Shown piece after piece: positions 1 to 6,782 of a stretch of 9,372 nucleotides of DNA. Every line of letters starts with the position of its first letter. The stretch's first letter is position 1. The DNA is from an uncultured Bacilli bacterium (GTDB lineage Bacteria > Bacillota_I > Bacilli_A > RF39 > UBA660): NCBI GenBank assembly GCA_944363685.1, contig CALVUV010000047.1:1-9372 (forward strand), in the 5' to 3' direction. Under the pieces are notes generated by a model. That model was not told the origin of the DNA and did no database searches. It was given only the letters and a program-made list of their open reading frames with translations. The translations under genes were made by a program, and so were the position numbers.

Positions 1-246
1 GATAATACTATTCATTATGTAAATCTTGCTTTAAATATAAAAAGTCATACTAAGAGCTATATAAATGAGACGTTTAGCTTTGGTTATACTCCATATGACT
101 TATTAAGTATTTCATACTATAATAAAGGAGAAATAAAGATTAGTAAGGTATTCTTAGATAAAGCTTTAAAAATAGAGCCAAATGATGAGAGGCTTAATAA
201 TAACTTAAAGATAATTAATGAGAAATTAAAAGAAACTACTGAGTAA
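1..246 (+). CDS. C-terminal end of probable TPR-containing family 2 glycosyltransferase (5' partial)
   Basis: This frame is open from the first base and ends in TAA at 244-246, giving 81 residues with the start outside the window. Residues 32-73 form a TPR-like helix pair: YDLLSISYYNKGE leads into FLDKALKIEPNDERL and NNNLKII, with the A-L-x-I-x-P-N-D signature between helices. A TPR tail containing 'PYDLLxIxYYxxG' and 'KALxxxPNDERLxxNL' is typical of Bacillota family 2 glycosyltransferases that carry C-terminal TPRs. That recall is from family knowledge; the catalytic GT-A domain lies off the window and cannot be checked. If right, the protein transfers a sugar to a surface glycan or protein in the cytoplasm. 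It could also be another TPR protein. The gene converges on its neighbour through a shared terminator. Confidence 0.6.
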   Translation, partial: DNTIHYVNLALNIKSHTKSYINETFSFGYTPYDLLSISYYNKGEIKISKVFLDKALKIEPNDERLNNNLKIINEKLKETTE

Positions 247-260
247 ATTTTCAGTAGTTT
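233..260. terminator. Bidirectional intrinsic terminator between convergent genes
   Basis: A perfect 10-bp inverted repeat, AAACTACTGA (233-242) and TCAGTAGTTT (251-260), encloses an 8-nt loop that contains the plus-strand stop codon. On the plus strand the stem is followed by TAAT. On the minus strand it is followed by CTTTTAAT. It overlaps the ends of both convergent genes, so it probably stops transcription from both sides. The U-tracts are short. Confidence 0.7.
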
Positions 261-1024
261 TAATCTATGAAGTCAAAACCTTTTATTTTTACCTTACTTC
301 TTCTATATTTATCACGTTTTTCTAAAGGTACAGTTTTACAGATTGACTCAAGTTCCATTTTTAATCTTAATTCTTTATCAGAAATCATATAATCTGGTAA
401 AGACCAATTAACATACTTACCCTGTTTTTCATCATAGACTTGTTTAGGTATTTGATATATCTTATAGTCATGTAAAATATAATCATAGAAGGTCTCATAA
501 ATATTAAATTTTGAGGTAGTAATCGTTCTATAAAGGGTACTTTCAACAGAATCATAATTACAAGCCATTACTAAAATATCTTTTAAAAATCTATCTCTTC
601 CTATAAAGTTTTCTGTTTCTTTCTTTATCCCGGTAGCGTAAGATAAATCAACATATCCATTTTTTCTATCCCAAATAGTATATTCACTTTTATATACATT
701 AATTAAATATTTTACTAAAGCTAAACGCATTTTCTGTTCTTTGAGGTTAACATCATATTCTCTTGTACATAGGGCATATTGCCAATCAATTAAATTACTC
801 AACACTTTCTCTTTAGTAAAGTATCTTAATTCATCTTCATCTGGGTCAGTATAGCTCATGAAAAATGGAAGTACAAAACCACCTGCATGAGCAACTCTTG
901 CATAACCATCTACATCAAAAAGTGTTCCTTCAGGTGTAATATAAGTTCCATCATTCCACCACTTCTTATCATTTTTATCTCTTTTTCCAAATCTTTCAAC
1001 ATAGTTATCATAATAATAAGTCAT
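260..1024 (-). CDS. Hypothetical protein, 254 aa, unrecognised
   Basis: I do not recognise this protein. It starts at ATG 1024-1022 with GGAGG at 1036-1032, 7 nt upstream, so the start is well supported. It ends in TAA at 262-260, inside the shared terminator. It is soluble, with no signal peptide or membrane segment, and rich in Tyr, Asp and Lys. Residues 22-60 look like the most constrained part: KWWNDGTYITPEGTLFDVDG is followed by YARVAHAGGFVLPFF. A second aromatic block lies at 173-190. Two Cys (86 and 155) are too far apart to suggest a metal site. The basic C-terminus (237-249, DKYRRSKVKIKGF) may bind a polyanion, which is inference only. It is monocistronic and divergent from the next gene. 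Intact reading and a strong ribosome binding site make it a real gene. Confidence 0.75.
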   Translation of the reverse strand: MTYYYDNYVERFGKRDKNDKKWWNDGTYITPEGTLFDVDGYARVAHAGGFVLPFFMSYTDPDEDELRYFTKEKVLSNLIDWQYALCTREYDVNLKEQKMRLALVKYLINVYKSEYTIWDRKNGYVDLSYATGIKKETENFIGRDRFLKDILVMACNYDSVESTLYRTITTSKFNIYETFYDYILHDYKIYQIPKQVYDEKQGKYVNWSLPDYMISDKELRLKMELESICKTVPLEKRDKYRRSKVKIKGFDFID

Positions 1025-1054
1025 AGATATTCCTCCAATTAATAAATTAGTTTT

Positions 1055-1063
1055 ATAATATCA
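1055..1063 (-). promoter_or_regulatory. Extended -10 promoter for the 254-aa gene
   Basis: On the minus strand TGATATTAT reads as an extended -10 (TG-n-TATTAT). It ends 30 nt upstream of the ATG and 18 nt upstream of the GGAGG. No good -35 is seen 16-18 nt upstream, which is acceptable for an extended -10 promoter. It sits in the 117-bp divergent region and faces away from the promoter of the next gene. Confidence 0.45.
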
Positions 1064-1091
1064 CATTTTTATATGTTTCACACTAATTTGT

Positions 1092-1120
1092 TTGCTATTT
1101 CCCCTTCTTTTCATTATAAT
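1092..1120 (+). promoter_or_regulatory. Sigma-A-type promoter for the 262-aa gene
   Basis: TTGCTA at 1092-1097, a 17-nt spacer, and a perfect TATAAT at 1115-1120. Transcription would begin near 1127, just ahead of the ribosome binding site GGAGGGAG (1130-1137), giving a very short leader of about 15 nt. Confidence 0.65.
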
Positions 1121-1141
1121 AACTAGCATGGAGGGAGTACT

Positions 1142-1930
1142 ATGAAAGAAAAAGAAGCTTTAGGTATTAATGATTATGACTTTATTTATTATGAACTTAG
1201 TCCAGAACAACAGCCTATTGAAGAAGTAATTAAAACAAGTGAATTTATTGAAAATGACTTTGCTAATTATCTAAAGGAAAATTATCCTAATTATTATAGT
1301 AAAAACATAAGAATTAAGTTTATAAACTGGGGACATATGGAAGTTGTTTATGTCTTAGATAATGGGCATAAAAAATATACTTTATTAATGGGACAACCTA
1401 ATTTAGAATATGGTAAAGTAAAGAGTGAATATGACAACTTAAAAATCCTTAGTAAAAATAATGATGATGTAGTTAGTCCCCTACTTTATTATGGTAGTCC
1501 TAAGTATAATAGAGAAATTTATATGACTCCTTACTATTATCAAGCTAGATGTATAAGTTATTTAGATGAAAAGTTAGGTATTTATGTACCTGAACCTGAT
1601 TATCACTTTGAAGAGTTTAAGGAAGATGATAAAGATGTTATTGAAGAAGTTATTACTGCTAAGATAATATCTTTATATAATCAAAATACTCATATTGGTC
1701 TTGATGAGTTTAATGTTAATAGTGGTGACTTTATTTTAGAAAAAGGATTTGAAGATACTATAAATAATGTTAACAATGTATTTAATGATATGAAAGTAAT
1801 TGCAGCAAGAAAACTAGTTAATATATCATTAGATGATTATATAGATTTAATTTATGATAGACTTGAGATGTTTGATAGTAAAAACATTGATAAAGGTATA
1901 GAATTAGGCTTTAGTAAAGTCAAAAGATAG
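1142..1930 (+). CDS. Hypothetical protein, 262 aa, weak resemblance to a kinase-fold N-lobe
   Basis: The start at ATG 1142 is set by GGAGGGAG at 1130-1137. The stop is TAG. There is no signal peptide or membrane helix. Residues 56-130 follow a pattern reminiscent of the N-lobe of aminoglycoside/choline-kinase-like folds. Paired strands (IRIKFINWGHMEVVYVL, 56-72) lead to a strand with YTLLMGQP (79-86), then a helix with SEYDNLKIL (95-103). A strand VVSPLLYYG (110-118) and a hinge-like IYMTPYY (126-132) follow. I see no H-G-D-x4-N catalytic loop or D-F-G/D-x-D metal site downstream; NVNSGDFILEKG (191-202) is the closest stretch and does not match. It is either a non-catalytic relative or a different fold. 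This assignment is inference from pattern only. It appears monocistronic, since the next gene has its own promoter. Confidence 0.7.
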   Translation: MKEKEALGINDYDFIYYELSPEQQPIEEVIKTSEFIENDFANYLKENYPNYYSKNIRIKFINWGHMEVVYVLDNGHKKYTLLMGQPNLEYGKVKSEYDNLKILSKNNDDVVSPLLYYGSPKYNREIYMTPYYYQARCISYLDEKLGIYVPEPDYHFEEFKEDDKDVIEEVITAKIISLYNQNTHIGLDEFNVNSGDFILEKGFEDTINNVNNVFNDMKVIAARKLVNISLDDYIDLIYDRLEMFDSKNIDKGIELGFSKVKR

Positions 1931-1986
1931 ATAAATATTATGAGATTTAACGTTATAATAAGTTGCTTATAAGGAACGACATAAAT

Positions 1987-2015
1987 TTGACAAAATAATG
2001 TAGATATGTTATAAT
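1987..2015 (+). promoter_or_regulatory. Perfect consensus sigma-A promoter with extended -10
   Basis: TTGACA at 1987-1992, a 17-nt spacer, and TATAAT at 2010-2015, with TG at 2007-2008 forming an extended -10. Both hexamers match consensus exactly. Transcription should begin near 2022, which rules out the in-frame ATG at 2016 as the start of the downstream gene. Confidence 0.9.
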
Positions 2016-2035
2016 ATGGCTACATTAAATTTAAA

Positions 2036-2041
2036 GGGGGG
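2036..2041 (+). promoter_or_regulatory. Ribosome binding site that sets the phosphoesterase start
   Basis: A G-run (GGGGGG, within AAAGGGGGGT) lies 7 nt before ATG 2049. The upstream in-frame ATG at 2016 has only the promoter in front of it and no purine-rich site, so 2049 is preferred. Confidence 0.75.
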
Positions 2042-2048
2042 TAATATT

Positions 2049-2924
2049 ATGGCTCATATAACTAATGTTAATATTAATACCGATAAAATAGATAGAGATA
2101 GGAGAATACTTTCTCTTAGTGATTTTCATTTAACAGAGGATAAAGGATTTGAACACTTAAAAGAAATAAAAAGCAAAACTGATATGACAAAAATATCACA
2201 TATTGTAATGCCTGGAGATATTATCAATGATGTTAATGAACTAAAAGATAATAAATTTAGAAATAAAGTGTTACAAGCATTATCAGATTTTGCTGATGAT
2301 AAACACGTATTTTTAAGTGCTGGTAATCACGATCAAATGACACTTAATAATAAAGAATGGCAAAGAGGAGATTATTCTTTGCTACAAGAAACTATTGAAG
2401 AATTGCCTAAGTTTCATTTATTGGAAAATGGCGAAACAATAACTGCTAATGATATTACATATAGTGCTTTTTCTCCTGATTATTCTTATTATGAAGATGA
2501 GAATAAAGAAAGAAAAGATTTAGAGTCTGAAAGTGATTATGAAGAAGCATTTATGAAAAATTATAATGCTAGTCTATTTGATAATACTACATTTAATATT
2601 TTATTAACACATGAACCTCAATCTATTATTAAACTTAGTACAAAAAAAGGTAGTTGTATCCAAGATAATACTGACTTAGTTTTATCTGGTCACATGCATG
2701 ATGGAATGGTACCACACTTTTTTAAGAGATTTTGTGGTAACATAGGAGTTATTTCACCTCAGATGCAAATATTTCCAAAATATGCACATGGAACTGTAAA
2801 TGTTGGAGATACTACTTTTGTTATTAATGGACCTGTTAATGCTAGAGTTGAAAGTAGTTTAATTAACGAATTATATGGTTCTAATGCGACTGTTATTGAT
2901 TTAGTAAAAACAAAGAGACGATAA
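2049..2924 (+). CDS. Calcineurin-like metallophosphoesterase
   Basis: A 291-aa cytosolic enzyme with every metal-binding motif of the calcineurin-like phosphoesterase fold, in order. These are SDFHL (Asp25, His27), GDIIND (Asp57, bridging), GNHD (Asn93, catalytic His94), LLTHEP (His188) and SGHMH (His215, His217). These residues bind a dinuclear metal centre (Mn, Fe or Zn in the family) that hydrolyses phosphomono- or diesters. The downstream IGVISPQMQIFPKYAHG (232-248) resembles the 'G-x-x-x-x-FPKYAxG' tail of the YkuE-like group, but the membrane anchor seen in some of those is absent. The substrate cannot be read from the sequence. An in-frame ATG at 2016 exists, but it directly abuts the -10 box, upstream of the predicted transcript start. 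The gene is transcribed alone from a very strong promoter and ends at a 13-bp terminator stem. Confidence 0.9.
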   Translation: MAHITNVNINTDKIDRDRRILSLSDFHLTEDKGFEHLKEIKSKTDMTKISHIVMPGDIINDVNELKDNKFRNKVLQALSDFADDKHVFLSAGNHDQMTLNNKEWQRGDYSLLQETIEELPKFHLLENGETITANDITYSAFSPDYSYYEDENKERKDLESESDYEEAFMKNYNASLFDNTTFNILLTHEPQSIIKLSTKKGSCIQDNTDLVLSGHMHDGMVPHFFKRFCGNIGVISPQMQIFPKYAHGTVNVGDTTFVINGPVNARVESSLINELYGSNATVIDLVKTKRR

Positions 2925-2956
2925 AAGACTATTGCAAGCTTTACAATAGTCTTTTA
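2922..2956. terminator. Strong bidirectional intrinsic terminator
   Basis: A perfect 13-bp inverted repeat, TAAAAGACTATTG (2922-2934) and CAATAGTCTTTTA (2944-2956), with a 9-nt loop. The A/T-rich outer arms supply a U-tract in each direction. It lies exactly between the stop codons of the convergent genes ending at 2924 and 2957. Confidence 0.9.
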
Positions 2957-3820
2957 TTATGCTTTAGTTCTTTCTACACTTGTTAAGTAATAAAAACCAT
3001 CATCGTTAAGAGTATATGTATAAGTATATTGTTCTAAATTATCTTTATTATCATCTATATATTGGTCTTCTAAATTATTTCTTTCTTCATCAGTATAATT
3101 ATTATTATAATATGTATATTCTCCTAAAGATGTAGTTTGATTATAATCTTTATACATTTGATTATCCATACCATTTATATAAAAGGCAGCACTTACTATT
3201 TCTATTCTGTCATTATATTTTGTAGCACTTATTATCTTTTCATGTACACTAAAGACAGTAGTTCCACCGCAACCATTAGTACCTACATAAAAAAATCTTT
3301 TATTTTCATCATCATATGTATAAGTATAACATCTATAACTGTCAGTTATACTGTTGACATGGCTATAGGTATCAGGTCCAAAAGTTCTTTCATAAATACT
3401 CTTTAAATCTGCTTCATTCACATAATACATACTATTATAATTATTATCTATTTCTATAGAAGATTCTTTTACATAATTCTTCCACTGGCCATATAGTAAT
3501 AATATTTTATCCTCTCCACTCATCTCACTTACTTTATAACCACCATCTCTATAAATTTGTGCTTCTGGTCCTATAGATGGACGATGGGCATTATTAAATA
3601 AATATTTAATATTTTCATTTTCAATGTCAAGTTTTACTCCTGTATCTTTTTCTTCATTATCATCATCAGTATTATTTTTTTCTACTTGTTCATTTGCAAC
3701 TGTAGTGTTATTTAATTTAATAATATCTTTATCTACTAAAATGTAAAATACAAGTCCTACAATACATAATATTAAGACAACAATTAAAACTATTATGCCT
3801 TTGTTTTTCTTTTTCTCCAT
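2957..3820 (-). CDS. Membrane-anchored extracytoplasmic protein, 287 aa, unknown function
   Basis: Residues 2-7 (EKKKNK) precede a single hydrophobic helix at about 8-29. This is the positive-inside pattern of an uncleaved signal anchor with the bulk outside the cell. A disordered Asn/Asp/Glu-rich linker (37-70) leads to a globular part from about 71 rich in Tyr, Asn and Asp. Only two Cys lie outside the membrane, Cys164 (YRCYTYTYDD) and Cys184 (GTNGCGGT), and they could form a disulfide. There is no LPxTG, lipobox or catalytic motif I recognise. A GTG start at 3829 is possible but sits directly against the AGGAGA ribosome binding site. ATG 3820, 9 nt after it, is much better. The gene follows the cell-wall operon but has a terminator and promoter between, so it is probably expressed separately. 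Confidence 0.8.
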   Translation of the reverse strand: MEKKKNKGIIVLIVVLILCIVGLVFYILVDKDIIKLNNTTVANEQVEKNNTDDDNEEKDTGVKLDIENENIKYLFNNAHRPSIGPEAQIYRDGGYKVSEMSGEDKILLLYGQWKNYVKESSIEIDNNYNSMYYVNEADLKSIYERTFGPDTYSHVNSITDSYRCYTYTYDDENKRFFYVGTNGCGGTTVFSVHEKIISATKYNDRIEIVSAAFYINGMDNQMYKDYNQTTSLGEYTYYNNNYTDEERNNLEDQYIDDNKDNLEQYTYTYTLNDDGFYYLTSVERTKA

Positions 3821-3829
3821 AACATTCAC

Positions 3830-3835
3830 TCTCCT
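3830..3835 (-). promoter_or_regulatory. Ribosome binding site that sets the start at ATG 3820
   Basis: AGGAGA on the minus strand is followed by GTGAATGTT and then ATG. The GTG at 3829-3827 has zero spacing from this site and could not be initiated from it. The ATG at 3820-3818 is 9 nt away, a workable distance. Confidence 0.7.
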
Positions 3836-3868
3836 ATCATTAGGATAACATAATTTTTATAATAGTGT

Positions 3869-3903
3869 GTTATAAATTATAAATATATGTCAACAAATGT
3901 AAA
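3869..3903 (-). promoter_or_regulatory. Candidate promoter region for the membrane-anchored protein
   Basis: Two overlapping arrangements fit on the minus strand. One is TTTACA (3903-3898), 16 nt, TATAAT (3881-3876). The other is TTGTTG (3896-3891), 16 nt, TATAAC (3874-3869). A perfect TTGACA (3893-3888) is also present but has no -10 at the right distance. The region begins in the T-tail of the preceding terminator and leaves a leader of about 40-50 nt. Confidence 0.5.
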
Positions 3904-3933
3904 AACTGTACTAGTTTTTACTAATACAGTTTT
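3901..3933 (-). terminator. Terminator after ddl
   Basis: The inverted repeat AAAACTGTA (3902-3910) / TACAGTTTT (3925-3933) extends inward past one mismatch through TAGT / ACTA to a TTTT loop. Read on the minus strand the hairpin ends in a TTTTT run (3905-3901). It overlaps the ddl stop codon (TAA at 3934-3932) and closes the cell-wall operon. Confidence 0.8.
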
Positions 3934-5152
3934 ATTTATTTTGTAATTTACCTTTCATTCCTTTAATACCATTTTTAGCAAAACCTTGTAATATATTTGT
4001 ATTAAATGAATGAGTCTTACTTTCACGTTTCTTATAATCTTTAATAGCAATACTAACCATATCATCTAATAGTTCAGTATAATCTTTTCCTTTAGGATCC
4101 CATAAATAGAAAGCAAGTGAACCTGGTATAGAATTAATTTCATTAACATAAACCTTTTTAGCTTTACTATCAATTAACATATCAATACGAGCATTACCAC
4201 TATTACCTAAAACTTTAAATACTTTAATAGCAAGTTCTTCTACTTCTTTACTCATTTTATCAGTAAGGTCTGCTGGTATTTTTCTATCAGCTGAGGCCAT
4301 TCCTTTAGAACCCTTTAATGGAGTCATTTTAGCCCCTAATTTACCTTTAACTTTACCACTACCAATATACTTTTCATCATATGTTAAGAAAGCACTCTTA
4401 GATAATACTTCTTCAATAACACTAACCTCTTGATTTTCAGAATTTCCTAAAACAGCAATATTAACTTCCATTAAGTTTTTAACAACCTCTTCTACAACTA
4501 TCTTACTATCATAAGTAATAGCTTCTTCAATTGCCTTAATAAGTTCATCTTTATCTTTAGCAAAACCAATACCTACACTACTACCAGTAGTAGCAGGTTT
4601 AACAATAACTGGATATTTAATTTTCTCTATTTCTTTAATTATCTCATCACTATTATTCTTATAATCTGTATCATAGAACCAAGTATAATTTGGTATAGGT
4701 AATCCATTAGCTTTAAAGATATCTCTCATATAAGCTTTATCTTGTGCAACAGCAGATGCATATACATTAGGACCAACATAAGGAACACCTACTGTTTGTA
4801 AATATCCTTGCAATACCCCATCTTCAACATTAGTACCATGAACAATTGGAAATACTACATCTAAATCAGTAACAATCTTTTTAAATAACCCTTTATTTTG
4901 AAGCACAAAAGCTCCATCTTTTTTATATAATACAACATTACTAGCATATTTTTTTATTAAATCTAAATCTTGATATACTTCGACATCCATTAACATATTT
5001 CCTGTATACCACTCACCATCTTTAGTAATATAAATTGGTATAATATCATATTTCTCTTGATCAATTTTATTCATCGCTTGAACTGCAGATATTATACTAA
5101 CTTCATGTTCAACACTTTCACCACCAAATATAACACCTAATTTTATTTTCAT
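3932..5152 (-). CDS. ddl: D-alanine--D-alanine ligase
   Basis: A 406-aa ATP-grasp enzyme that joins two D-Ala in the cytoplasm for MurF to use. Family motifs in order are GGESVEHEVS (11-20, Glu15), HGTNVEDGVLQG (105-116), VKPATTGSSVGIG (184-196, ATP and Ser192-type contacts), EKYIGSGK (260-267, substrate loop), NARIDM (320-325) and VNEINSIPGSLAFYLW (336-351, Mg ligands Glu338 and Asn340). Tyr262 in the K-Y position is the D-Ala-D-Ala form; D-Ala-D-Lac ligases often differ there. Two departures from textbook Ddl are visible. Val replaces Gly in the usual HGxxGEDG, and a Lys-rich tail of about 35 residues follows the catalytic core. AGGAGG (5166-5161) lies 8 nt before the ATG and overlaps the murF stop. 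It is last in the hydrolase-murF-ddl operon. Confidence 0.93.
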   Translation of the reverse strand: MKIKLGVIFGGESVEHEVSIISAVQAMNKIDQEKYDIIPIYITKDGEWYTGNMLMDVEVYQDLDLIKKYASNVVLYKKDGAFVLQNKGLFKKIVTDLDVVFPIVHGTNVEDGVLQGYLQTVGVPYVGPNVYASAVAQDKAYMRDIFKANGLPIPNYTWFYDTDYKNNSDEIIKEIEKIKYPVIVKPATTGSSVGIGFAKDKDELIKAIEEAITYDSKIVVEEVVKNLMEVNIAVLGNSENQEVSVIEEVLSKSAFLTYDEKYIGSGKVKGKLGAKMTPLKGSKGMASADRKIPADLTDKMSKEVEELAIKVFKVLGNSGNARIDMLIDSKAKKVYVNEINSIPGSLAFYLWDPKGKDYTELLDDMVSIAIKDYKKRESKTHSFNTNILQGFAKNGIKGMKGKLQNK

Positions 5153-5164
5153 ACTCTCATCCTC

Positions 5165-6781
5165 CTATTTTTCATTATATGTATCAGGCAAATCATTTTC
5201 AAACAAAGCATAAATTTCTTTCTTAGACTTTATACCTCTTATAAAATTATATGCTTCTTTAACATCATTATAAACTATTAAATTATCCATATTAAACTTA
5301 GCTTCTTTAAGTCCCTCTTTAATAGGAAGTGTTCTCTTCTCACCAATTAAAACAACATAGTCAGCTTTACTAATTGTAGCAATCTGCTTACCAAACTCTT
5401 TATTTAATTCTTCTTCTTTATCACCAAGTTCTATCATACCTGGTGTTACTACTACTTTTAACCCTGGCATCATAGATAACACCTCTAAAGCACTTTTAGC
5501 ACCAACAGGATTAGAATTATAAGCATCATCTATTTGATAGAAATAACCCATTTTCTTAAGTTCTAATCTATGTTCAATTGGTTTAACATTTCTAACCGCT
5601 TGTTGTAACTTAGTAATAGGTATATCAAACTCACGTCCTAAAGCAAGTCCTGCTAATATATTATAAACATTATGATTTCCTAATAATTTAGTCTCAAACT
5701 CATATTTTTTCTTATCACCTTTAAATATAACATTAAAAGTTGTCCCTACATTAGAACATTTAATATCAGTAGCATAAACATCAACATCTTTATTATCAAT
5801 ACCTATCCAAAGTATTTTACATTTATTTTTTAACTTATAACTAACTTGTTTAGGATCATCTCTATTTAATACTCCAACTCCATCAACAGGTAAAGATTCA
5901 ATAAGTTCAAATTTAGTTTTTTGAATATTCTCTTCACTACCAAAACTCTCTAAATGAGCAGTACCAATTCTAGTCAAAATACCATATTTAGGATGAACTA
6001 AATCACAAAGTTCTTTAATCTCTCCTCTAACATAAGCACCCATCTCTGCAATAAATATATCTGTAAACTTATCTAAATGATTATTAATAGTAATAATTAA
6101 ACCATAAGGAGTATTTAAATTACGAGGAGTTGGTAATGTAGCATATTTAATATTTAATATATCTGCTAAAATATTCTTACTACTAGTCTTACCATAACTA
6201 CCAGTAACACCAATAACTTTTAAATTAGACATACTTTTTAATTTTTTTACTGCCATACTTTTAAAATGATGATAAACATATTTCTCTAAAGTATATTTAT
6301 TAATAAAGTTAGCAAGTAAAATTACAAAGGTATTAAGATAAGCGATAATAACAAAAATCAAAATTAGAAAATGACTAACTAATAACTCATCTTTATAAAT
6401 AAATATAAGTACTAAAGGTATTAAATGTAATATTGTTGTAGTAGCAATTAATCTTTTAACCCTTGCAGTAATTACTAAAGGTTTCTTAACTTGTTCATTT
6501 TTTAAATTTGTTCTAAACATAACAATATAAAGTAAGTAAAGAATAATTGCTATAATATTCAACACAAAACTAACAGTACTATCTTTAACAAAGAAAACAT
6601 TAGCAAGTGAAGCCATTAAAACAACTAATAGTTCAACTGAAAAGAAATTAGAACTATTATTAACAACCCATTTAACATAACGATTATTTTCATTATATAG
6701 ATTTTGTTGTAACATATGTAAACTTTTTTTAGATTTAACAATTATTGCTATAATAGCAACTAAAATTAAAAGTATTTCCAT
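5165..6781 (-). CDS. murF: MurF-type Mur ligase with N-terminal membrane domain
   Basis: 538 aa. Residues 1-160 hold about five membrane helices (roughly 3-15, 46-65, 69-89, 111-129, 135-160) where MurF normally has its UDP-substrate domain. The ATP-dependent ligase core follows: P-loop GVTGSYGKTSS (191-201), RNLNTPYG (220-227), AEMGAYVRGEI (245-255), TAHLESFGS (274-282), the carbamylation lysine in KTKFE (about Lys290), NRDDP (306-310), GNHNVYN (368-374), EHRLELKK (403-410) and DDAYNSNP (418-425). The C-terminal domain ends FENDLPDTYNEK. MurF adds D-Ala-D-Ala to UDP-MurNAc-tripeptide, and the adjacent ddl supports that role. The missing soluble N-domain leaves the acceptor uncertain; a lipid-linked acceptor is conceivable. 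GGAGGG (6792-6787) inside the hydrolase 3' end serves as ribosome binding site. The stop is TAG, 12 nt before ddl. Confidence 0.88.
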   Translation of the reverse strand: MEILLILVAIIAIIVKSKKSLHMLQQNLYNENNRYVKWVVNNSSNFFSVELLVVLMASLANVFFVKDSTVSFVLNIIAIILYLLYIVMFRTNLKNEQVKKPLVITARVKRLIATTTILHLIPLVLIFIYKDELLVSHFLILIFVIIAYLNTFVILLANFINKYTLEKYVYHHFKSMAVKKLKSMSNLKVIGVTGSYGKTSSKNILADILNIKYATLPTPRNLNTPYGLIITINNHLDKFTDIFIAEMGAYVRGEIKELCDLVHPKYGILTRIGTAHLESFGSEENIQKTKFELIESLPVDGVGVLNRDDPKQVSYKLKNKCKILWIGIDNKDVDVYATDIKCSNVGTTFNVIFKGDKKKYEFETKLLGNHNVYNILAGLALGREFDIPITKLQQAVRNVKPIEHRLELKKMGYFYQIDDAYNSNPVGAKSALEVLSMMPGLKVVVTPGMIELGDKEEELNKEFGKQIATISKADYVVLIGEKRTLPIKEGLKEAKFNMDNLIVYNDVKEAYNFIRGIKSKKEIYALFENDLPDTYNEK

Positions 6782-6782
6782 T

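Noticed and set aside
1951..1990. Possible stem-loop (GTTGCTTATAAGGAACGAC) after the 262-aa gene
   Set aside because: The stem has a mismatch and wobble pairs and no T-run follows, so it is not a supportable terminator.
3137..3406. 89-aa plus-strand open frame
   Set aside because: It lies wholly inside the membrane-anchored protein gene on the other strand, has no ribosome binding site, and its Ile/Tyr/Thr-rich translation is a by-product of antisense codon use.
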